Positions 1 to 5,554 of a DNA stretch of 9,530 bases are shown here, piece after piece. The position numbers and the translations under genes were made by a program. Each line of letters opens with the position of its first letter. Position 1 is the first letter of the stretch. The notes under the pieces were generated by a model that was given only the letters and a program-made list of their open reading frames with translations, did no database searches and was not told the origin of the DNA. The stretch is from UBA1100 sp964533265 (GTDB taxonomy: Bacteria; Verrucomicrobiota; Verrucomicrobiia; Limisphaerales; UBA1100): contig CAZHJW010000088.1 of the NCBI GenBank assembly GCA_964533265.1, forward strand, positions 1-9,530, read 5' to 3'.

Positions 1-281
1 TTGCTCCGAGTGGTAATACAACCCCGCAACACCATAAGAACTGGCTGGACTGTATTCGAAGCGGTGCGGAGCCGGTGGCCGGCATTGATCTGGCTATGAA
101 AGTGCAGGCTGTGATTTCTCTTGCAGAAATCGCCGATCGACGTGGCACCATGGCTCACTTCGATCCGAAAACCCGCAAGGTAACCGACGGCTCAGGCAGG
201 GAAATCAAGCCCTTCGATTACGCTGAGGAAGCTAAAATCGATAATGGACCTTACGGTCCGATCAAAGAAATCGGCGGTTAA
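1..281 (+). CDS. Gfo/Idh/MocA-family oxidoreductase, C-terminal end (partial)
   Basis: The reading frame is open from base 3 and ends with TAA at 279-281; the 5' part lies outside the window. About 92 residues are visible. The segment HHKNWLDCIRSG, followed by a P-V-A-G turn and then AMKVQAVISLAEIADRRG, matches the end of the C-terminal domain of Gfo/Idh/MocA proteins. These are NAD(P)-dependent oxidoreductases acting mostly on sugars, inositols and related polyols. The next stretch, FDPKTRKVTDG, is the usual tail of the versions abundant in Verrucomicrobiota and Planctomycetota. The Rossmann NAD-binding domain and catalytic Lys/His region are upstream and cannot be seen, so substrate and localisation cannot be judged. 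About 30 polar residues follow the domain. A strong terminator lies 19 bases downstream, so this is probably the last gene of its transcript. The family call is good; a specific function cannot be given. Confidence 0.85.
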   Translation, partial: APSGNTTPQHHKNWLDCIRSGAEPVAGIDLAMKVQAVISLAEIADRRGTMAHFDPKTRKVTDGSGREIKPFDYAEEAKIDNGPYGPIKEIGG

Positions 282-300
282 GGTTAATTAATTCATCACT

Positions 301-332
301 GGCTCCGCAGGATTACCTGCGGAGCCTTTTTT
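301..332 (+). terminator. Rho-independent terminator after the oxidoreductase gene
   Basis: A perfect 10-bp inverted repeat (GGCTCCGCAG at 301-310, CTGCGGAGCC at 317-326) encloses the 6-base loop GATTAC and is followed directly by six T's (327-332). Stem strength, loop size and T-tract are all canonical for intrinsic termination of the plus-strand transcript. The T-tract ends only 9 bases before the ATG of the next gene, which constrains where that gene's promoter can be. Confidence 0.93.
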
Positions 333-341
333 GTCTCATCC

Positions 342-1205
342 ATGAATGAAACTGTAACCGTTGCTGCCAAAGTCATGGCAACCCGCTTCGAGATCGCCCT
401 ACACGGTGGCCCTGTAGCCACATTGAGAGCGGGCGCTGAGGAAGCCCTAGCGGAGGTTGCACGACTGGAAGCAATACTGAGCCTTTACCTTCCCTCCAGC
501 GAGATTTCCCACATCAATAAACGAGGGGCGTATGAGCCTGTCCCAGTGTCACCCGAAGTCTTTATGCTTCTTGAACGGTCCATTGAATTGAGCAACCAAA
601 CCAAGGGAGCTTTCGATATTACTATTGCTCCACTCATGAATTGCTGGCAATTCATGAATAACACCGGTTCTGCGCCAACAGAGAATGAAATCGAAAATGC
701 CTGCGCGTTGGTCGGAATTGAGCAGGTTAAGCTCAATTCCTGTGACTCCACGGTGCAACTAAACCGTGAAGGAGTCATGCTTGACCTCGGTTCAATCGGT
801 AAAGGTTATGCCCTGGAACAGGCATCAACGTTATTACTGGAGAATAAATTCAAACATTTTCTCATCCATGGCGGCACCAGTACTATCTGCGCTGCAGGCA
901 CCCAAGCCGACGGTGCCCCTTGGCGTATAGCCGTGGAACACCAAGATGAGGATCAACCGCCATTGCACATCATAGACCTAGAAAACGAGTCTCTGTCTGT
1001 TTCCGGCATCGGCGGCAAGTCATTCATTGATGAGAAGGGTATCGAACAAGGCCATGTGATCGACCCGCGTACTGGCCGACCCACCCAAGCCGCGAGCGTG
1101 GCTGCAGTGGTTTGTGATTCAGCCACCGAAAGCGACGCTTGGGCCACGGCCCTGCTGGTGGAGCCAAATCTTAAAACGCCTGATGCATTGCGGGTTTTAA
1201 ATTAA
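342..1205 (+). CDS. FAD:protein FMN transferase, ApbE-like, no signal peptide
   Basis: This 287-residue protein belongs to the ApbE family. These Mg-dependent enzymes transfer FMN from FAD onto a Thr/Ser of target flavoproteins such as NqrB/NqrC and RnfG/RnfD. Visible motifs are MATRFEIALHG near residues 12-22, DLGSIGKGYA at 148-157, GGT at 177-179, SGIGG, GHVIDPRTGRP at 237-247, and D265-A-W-A-T269, which corresponds to the D-A-L-A-T metal-binding motif. The start at 342 is the furthest upstream possible: the frame is open back to a TAA at 285-287 but has no earlier start codon. No Shine-Dalgarno is evident. Unlike most ApbE proteins there is no signal peptide or lipobox, so a cytoplasmic location is inferred. 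The protein ends 18 residues after T269, shorter than usual at the C-terminus. Its stop overlaps the convergent helicase gene by 4 bp. No flavinylation target is encoded in the window. Confidence 0.88.
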   Translation: MNETVTVAAKVMATRFEIALHGGPVATLRAGAEEALAEVARLEAILSLYLPSSEISHINKRGAYEPVPVSPEVFMLLERSIELSNQTKGAFDITIAPLMNCWQFMNNTGSAPTENEIENACALVGIEQVKLNSCDSTVQLNREGVMLDLGSIGKGYALEQASTLLLENKFKHFLIHGGTSTICAAGTQADGAPWRIAVEHQDEDQPPLHIIDLENESLSVSGIGGKSFIDEKGIEQGHVIDPRTGRPTQAASVAAVVCDSATESDAWATALLVEPNLKTPDALRVLN

Positions 1206-3220
1206 AATGGATCCTGCCTGTATGGGTCAAACGAACTAAGCTTCCATTCGTCAATTAATTCATCGGGCAGTTCGGAGAGAAAACGCGAGGGTTGCTGAAT
1301 CATGTCTTCACTCCCGCGACCCGCAACCGTGCGAATCATAGGGTAAGAAATATAAAGTTCATCCTTGGCACGGGTAATGGCCACATAAAAAAGGCGCCTT
1401 TCCTCCTCCTCTCCTTCCGCCGAATCCAATGAGCGGTTACTCGGAAACATGCCGTCACAAAGCATCACCACAAAGACCGCCTTAAATTCCAAGCCTTTGG
1501 CCTGATGAATGGTGGAGAGGCGAATTTTTTCATCATCATCTTCTCCGCGATCCTGCTCGGCCTCCACGTTGGTCAACAGAGCCAGCTCCGCCAGAAAGGT
1601 CTCGAGCGTCTCATATTGCCGAGCAAACACCCCAAGCTGCTCAATGTCATCCAGCCGCTGAGGAGCTCTATCGTAATTGGCTTCCACATAATCCGAATAA
1701 CCTGCCTCCACGATCAGTTCAATCATCTGTCCCGCATCACCTGCCACCGGCTTGGTTTCCAGCTGCGAAACCGTGGCTGAAAACTGTGCCCATGGCACAT
1801 TCGCTTTCTTGGGTACTGCCGCACATTTCTGTAGCATCTCGGCCTGTGGGGTCGCATCCGTGTGAGCAGCAAGAAACTGACCCCACAACTTAAAGGCGGT
1901 CTTGCCTCCCACTCCCGGCAACATCAGTACCAACCGCTTGAAGGCCTGCTCGTCACGCGGATTGGCGAGCCATTTCAGGTACGAGGTCACATCCTTAATA
2001 TGCGCCTGCTCGAAGAATCGGATGCCACTTGTAATGGAAAAAGGAATATTGCGCCGCGTGAATTCAAGCTGAAGCTCCAGCGCGTGAAAATGGGAACGGT
2101 ACAAAACCGCCATGTCATTTAATTCCATTCCCTCCTCACGCAACTCCAATGCCCTTTGAGCCACAAATGCTGCCTGTTCACCGGCTGCACTACACACAGC
2201 TAAAACCGGCTTTTCACCCGGACCACGTGAAGCTGACAACTCCTTGGCAAACTGCCGTGTATTGGCAGCAATGGCCGCATTAGCTAAATTCAGAATCTCC
2301 GGAGTGCTCCGATAATTAGTCTCTATTTTATAGACTTTTGCCCCAGGGTAACGCTCAGGAAACTCAATGATGTTTTCATAATTAGCCCCACGCCAGGAAT
2401 AAATGCTCTGTGAATCATCCCCCACCACCATCACGTTCTTGTATCGCTCACCCAAAAGATCGATCAGCTCAGCCTGTAATTGATTGGTATCCTGATACTC
2501 GTCGACCAGTACGAACTGAAAACGTTTCTGGTACAATTCACGCACCTCTTCATGTTCCTTCAAGAGCTTCAACCAGAGGACCAGTAGGTCATCAAAATCC
2601 ATTAAACCTTGTGTGCGCTTGCGCTCAGCATATCGTTGAATCACCCCCTCAATCTGCGATGCAAGATGTTCGAACCAAGGGAAGCGCTCCTCAATCACTT
2701 CACGCACGCCCATCTGTTTGTTCACTGCCAACGAACCCATGTCAGCCACCACTTCCGGCTTAGGAAAGCGTGTTGCCTTTACATCGATTTCAGCATCTGC
2801 GATGCAGGCGTTGATGAGTCCCTTGGTATCCTCCCGGTCTTGAATGGTAAAAGACCTATCAAACCCCAAGTCTTCAGCATGACGGCGCAATACACGGTGC
2901 CCAATAGAGTGAAAAGTGCCACCCCATAAATCACTCATGTCATGGCCGATCAGATCGGCCACACGTCCCATCATTTCCTTTGCTGCCTTATTGGTAAAGG
3001 TGAGCAATAAAATCCGATCTGACGGCACCCCTTGTTCCAATAGATACGCTACACGGTAGGTCAAAGTACGGGTCTTGCCTGATCCTGCGCCAGCAATCAC
3101 CAAGGCCGGCCCCGGCAATGCCGTCACCGCTGTGCGCTGTGCGTCATTCAATTCCGCCTCATAATCAATCTGTAATTTGATCGAGACGCGATAAGGTTGG
3201 AGGACATACTCCCGTGCCAC
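1202..3220 (-). CDS. UvrD/PcrA/Rep-like superfamily 1 DNA helicase
   Basis: This 672-residue ATP-dependent 3'-5' helicase shows every SF1A motif in order: Q-motif LNDAQRTAV (24-32), Walker A AGAGSGKT (43-50), Ia LTFTNKAAKEM (73-83), Ib GTFHS (101-105), II DEYQDT (240-245), III with GDDSQSIYSWRGA (267-279), IV with ETNYRST, V starting IRLSTIHQAKGLEF (566-579), and VI LFYVAITRAKDEL (610-622). It is expected to unwind or clear DNA in repair, replication restart or collision with transcription. Only about 50 residues follow motif VI, so the C-terminal Tudor-like region by which PcrA/UvrD bind RNA polymerase seems absent; the length is closer to Rep (about 673). The start is GTG at 3220; the frame is blocked by a stop three codons upstream (complement of 3230-3232). 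A G-rich stretch abuts the start, but no well-spaced Shine-Dalgarno is seen. Which subfamily role it fills cannot be settled from sequence alone. Confidence 0.95.
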   Translation of the reverse strand: MAREYVLQPYRVSIKLQIDYEAELNDAQRTAVTALPGPALVIAGAGSGKTRTLTYRVAYLLEQGVPSDRILLLTFTNKAAKEMMGRVADLIGHDMSDLWGGTFHSIGHRVLRRHAEDLGFDRSFTIQDREDTKGLINACIADAEIDVKATRFPKPEVVADMGSLAVNKQMGVREVIEERFPWFEHLASQIEGVIQRYAERKRTQGLMDFDDLLVLWLKLLKEHEEVRELYQKRFQFVLVDEYQDTNQLQAELIDLLGERYKNVMVVGDDSQSIYSWRGANYENIIEFPERYPGAKVYKIETNYRSTPEILNLANAAIAANTRQFAKELSASRGPGEKPVLAVCSAAGEQAAFVAQRALELREEGMELNDMAVLYRSHFHALELQLEFTRRNIPFSITSGIRFFEQAHIKDVTSYLKWLANPRDEQAFKRLVLMLPGVGGKTAFKLWGQFLAAHTDATPQAEMLQKCAAVPKKANVPWAQFSATVSQLETKPVAGDAGQMIELIVEAGYSDYVEANYDRAPQRLDDIEQLGVFARQYETLETFLAELALLTNVEAEQDRGEDDDEKIRLSTIHQAKGLEFKAVFVVMLCDGMFPSNRSLDSAEGEEEERRLFYVAITRAKDELYISYPMIRTVAGRGSEDMIQQPSRFLSELPDELIDEWKLSSFDPYRQDPF

Positions 3221-3316
3221 CCCGCCACGCTAAAGGCTTGAGGCCAATGGCTGAAGGCTAAAAACGTTGATAAGTTTTCGTGTGCCAATTCAAGGTTAGG
3301 CCATAGTTTCCTGACT

Positions 3317-3322
3317 AGGAGG
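3317..3322 (+). promoter_or_regulatory. Shine-Dalgarno supporting a GTG start
   Basis: AGGAGG lies 4 bases before the GTG at 3327. It is the strongest Shine-Dalgarno match in the window and decides the start of the small MORN-like gene, for which no other in-frame start codon is near. A second match, AAGGAGG at 3337-3343, lies just inside the gene but has no in-frame start codon at a suitable distance. Confidence 0.65.
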
Positions 3323-3326
3323 AACT

Positions 3327-3674
3327 GTGCGCCACCAAGGAGGCTCCAAACCAAAAGTACGTTGTCTGCGATTGGTACGTTTTGCTGATATCCAATTGCG
3401 TAATGCAACTGGCCTGGTGTTGGATAACCCCACTTCAATCGACTTCTTTGATTGTCTGTCTTATTTCGAGCAAGAGATTACGCCATTTACAGGACGAGCG
3501 CAGGGTGTGGATCTTGCGGGTAACGTCACCGCGGAAGGGTTCTTTATTGAAGGCCGCCCGGAAGGTCGCTGGACTCGTTGGCATGCCAACGGTCTGAAGC
3601 GTGAAGAGTTCCTCATTACCAACGGTGAGTGCTGTTACGCACGTCATTGGGATGAAAATGGCTCTCCGAACTAG
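3327..3674 (+). CDS. Small MORN-2/YwqK-like repeat protein
   Basis: This 115-residue protein has a C-terminal half built of short G-x-W-x-x-Y/W-x-x-N-G units typical of MORN variant (MORN_2) repeats, as in YwqK-like proteins. Three degenerate units are visible: residues 54-66 (FTGRAQGVDLAGN), 71-89 (GFFIEGRPEGRWTRWHANG) and 95-112 (ending WDENG). The first 50 residues are basic and then hydrophobic (LVLDNPTSIDFFDCL) and match nothing I recognise. There is no clear signal peptide or membrane helix. MORN_2 proteins are widespread and mostly uncharacterised; some are annotated as antitoxins of YwqK type, but no toxin gene is adjacent, so I do not assign that role. Translation probably starts at GTG, given the strong Shine-Dalgarno just before it. 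The ABC exporter gene begins 47 bases downstream on the same strand, so the two may be co-transcribed. The helicase gene is divergent. Confidence 0.7.
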   Translation: MRHQGGSKPKVRCLRLVRFADIQLRNATGLVLDNPTSIDFFDCLSYFEQEITPFTGRAQGVDLAGNVTAEGFFIEGRPEGRWTRWHANGLKREEFLITNGECCYARHWDENGSPN

Positions 3675-3721
3675 GGCAATTAACTCGACGCTCCTAATCT
3701 CATCCGTATTCTTCGGGGCCC

Positions 3722-5554
3722 ATGGCATATCACGGGCCAGTCAGCATAGATTCCTCCTTTAAGTCGCGTAAACGTTCCACTGGTGAAATCTTGCGGCGGG
3801 TTTGGGTCTATCTGCTGCCTTACAAAGGCCTCGCACTGGCGACCGTAGGTTGCGCGGTGCTCTCACTGGCCTGTGCTCTCACCTATCCCAAACTGACCGA
3901 GTACATCATTGATGGGATCATTGAAAATGATGGAGGAACACAACGGCTCAAGTGGGCCGTGCTGGCAATGGCAGGTGCGTTTCTACTTCGCGATCTCTTT
4001 AACAGTCTGCGCATTCGCATCAATAATCATTTCGAGCAAAATGTTATCTACGATATGCGCCGCGACGTTTTCGGAAAATTACAACGGTTGCCAATTAACT
4101 ATTTTGACAGGCGGTCCAGTGGCGACCTCATGACGCGTGTTGTGGAAGATATCAATAATGTGGAGCGAGTTTTGATTGATGGGACCGAACAGGGTACCGT
4201 CGCGATTCTCTGCATTGGTGGCATCAGTGGTATTCTCTTTTACACCAATCCTTTTCTGGCTCTGGTTGCCCTTTCCCCCCTGCCGTTATTAGCAGCAGGA
4301 GCCCTCTGGTATACTCTCACTGCTCATAGCCGTTATCGCCGACAACGTGAATCGTCCAGCGCATTGAATGCAATTCTCATGGATGACCTGCAGGGTATCC
4401 GCCAAATCAAAGCTTACGGTCGACAATCTCATGAGGATGACCGCTTTGCCGAGCGTGCGGAAGATCTCCGGCAGGGAAACCTCGGTATTATGCGCGCGTG
4501 GGCCAATTACAATCCGGCCATGAGTTTTTTTGCCGCGTTGGGCGCCGTGTTGGTATTGTGGTTTGGCGGACAGGCGGTGATGAACCCCAATACATTCGTG
4601 GGGAAAATGACTACAGGTGAATTGGTGGGATTCCTTTTTTATCTCATGCTCTTTTATGAACCAGTTGCCCGACTGCACGGCCTGAATCAAATGCTCCAGA
4701 GTGCACGGGCGGCTGGGGAACGCGTTTTTGACATTCTTGACCACGAAACCGAACGCGATGAATCGGGCACCGCCGAGTTGAAACAACCCGTAACTGGAGA
4801 AGTGATCTACGAGAGTGTCAACTTTGGATACGACCTGGACCGACCGGTATTAAAAGATATTTCACTCCACGCAAAACCCGGCGAAATGATCGCTTTGGTC
4901 GGCCCCACCGGGGCAGGCAAGAGTACGCTCGTAAGTTTATTGCCCGCCTTCTATGAGTTTACGGGTGGACGAATTTTAATCGACGGCCAAAATGTAGCCG
5001 AAACCTCTCTAACTTCCTTACGTCACAACGTCGCCATTGTAAGCCAGGAACCCTTTCTCTTCAATGGAACCATCCGTGAAAATATTCAGTACGGCAAGCT
5101 CGATGCAGGGGAGGAGGAAATCATTGCCGCAGCAAAAGCTGCCAATTGCCACGCCTTCATCGAAGAACTAGCCGAAGGTTATGACTCGCGAGTAGGCGAA
5201 CGCGGGGTGAAGCTTAGTGTGGGGGAAAAGCAACGTGTGAGTATCGCCCGGGCGCTGTTGGCAGATGCTCCAATTCTCATATTAGATGAGGCCACTGCCA
5301 GTGTTGATACTGCCACCGAGCAGCTCATCCAGGAAGCCCTTGAACGGCTCATGAAAGGTCGCACCAGTTTTGTAATTGCCCACCGACTTAGCACTATTCG
5401 AAAAGCTGATCAGATTTTGGTGCTCAAGGAAGGAGTCATTGTTGAGCGTGGAACTCATGAAACCCTTGTAGACGCAAATGGTCTCTATGCGAAGCTGGCT
5501 CGGATACAAAATACGACGTTTATTGAGGAAAGCTTCGAGAAGCTGGAAGTTTAA
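3722..5554 (+). CDS. ABC exporter half-transporter (MsbA/multidrug type)
   Basis: This 610-residue inner-membrane protein fuses an exporter-type membrane domain to an ATPase domain and should work as a homo- or heterodimer. Hydrophobic segments lie near residues 35-55, 76-93, 157-174, 178-198, 266-284 and 298-316, giving the expected six helices. The coupling-helix stretch FDRRSSGDLMTRV (128-140) is typical. The ATPase shows A-loop Y370, Walker A GPTGAGKST (394-402), Q-loop Q442, a signature motif written LSVGE (498-502), Walker B ILILDE (518-523, catalytic E523) and H-loop H554. All catalytic residues are present, so it should be active. The substrate cannot be read from sequence; lipid, lipid A-like molecules, drugs and peptides are all possible. 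ATG at 3722 is preceded only by a weak GGGG at 3 bases. The stop overlaps the convergent aas-like gene by 4 bp. Confidence 0.93.
   Translation: MAYHGPVSIDSSFKSRKRSTGEILRRVWVYLLPYKGLALATVGCAVLSLACALTYPKLTEYIIDGIIENDGGTQRLKWAVLAMAGAFLLRDLFNSLRIRINNHFEQNVIYDMRRDVFGKLQRLPINYFDRRSSGDLMTRVVEDINNVERVLIDGTEQGTVAILCIGGISGILFYTNPFLALVALSPLPLLAAGALWYTLTAHSRYRRQRESSSALNAILMDDLQGIRQIKAYGRQSHEDDRFAERAEDLRQGNLGIMRAWANYNPAMSFFAALGAVLVLWFGGQAVMNPNTFVGKMTTGELVGFLFYLMLFYEPVARLHGLNQMLQSARAAGERVFDILDHETERDESGTAELKQPVTGEVIYESVNFGYDLDRPVLKDISLHAKPGEMIALVGPTGAGKSTLVSLLPAFYEFTGGRILIDGQNVAETSLTSLRHNVAIVSQEPFLFNGTIRENIQYGKLDAGEEEIIAAAKAANCHAFIEELAEGYDSRVGERGVKLSVGEKQRVSIARALLADAPILILDEATASVDTATEQLIQEALERLMKGRTSFVIAHRLSTIRKADQILVLKEGVIVERGTHETLVDANGLYAKLARIQNTTFIEESFEKLEV

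Noticed and set aside
2410..2929. Plus-strand open frames of 106-117 codons inside the helicase gene
   Set aside because: They are antisense to a helicase with all motifs intact, are rich in Pro/His/Ser as expected of a shadow frame, and show no recognisable domain.
3221..3326. Promoter elements in the helicase/MORN divergent gap
   Set aside because: TTGGCA on the minus strand (a good -35 match) has no -10 at 16-19 bases, and CATAGT at 3302-3307 on the plus strand has no -35. A promoter is likely here but I cannot place it.
3148..3438. Minus-strand open frame of 96 codons across the helicase start and the divergent gap
   Set aside because: It overlaps the helicase N-terminus in another frame and the MORN-like gene on the other strand, and the protein resembles nothing known.
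3327..3674. Toxin-antitoxin module based on the MORN-2/YwqK similarity
   Set aside because: No second small gene or toxin-like domain adjoins it; its neighbours are a helicase and an ABC exporter.
4289..4786. Minus-strand open frame of 165 codons inside the ABC exporter gene
   Set aside because: It is antisense to conserved membrane-domain sequence with no motif of its own and no ribosome binding site.
5531..5544. Inverted repeat AGCTTC-GA-GAAGCT near the end of the ABC gene as a terminator
   Set aside because: The usable stem is only 5 bp with a 4-base loop and no T-tract follows, and it encodes the last residues of the exporter.
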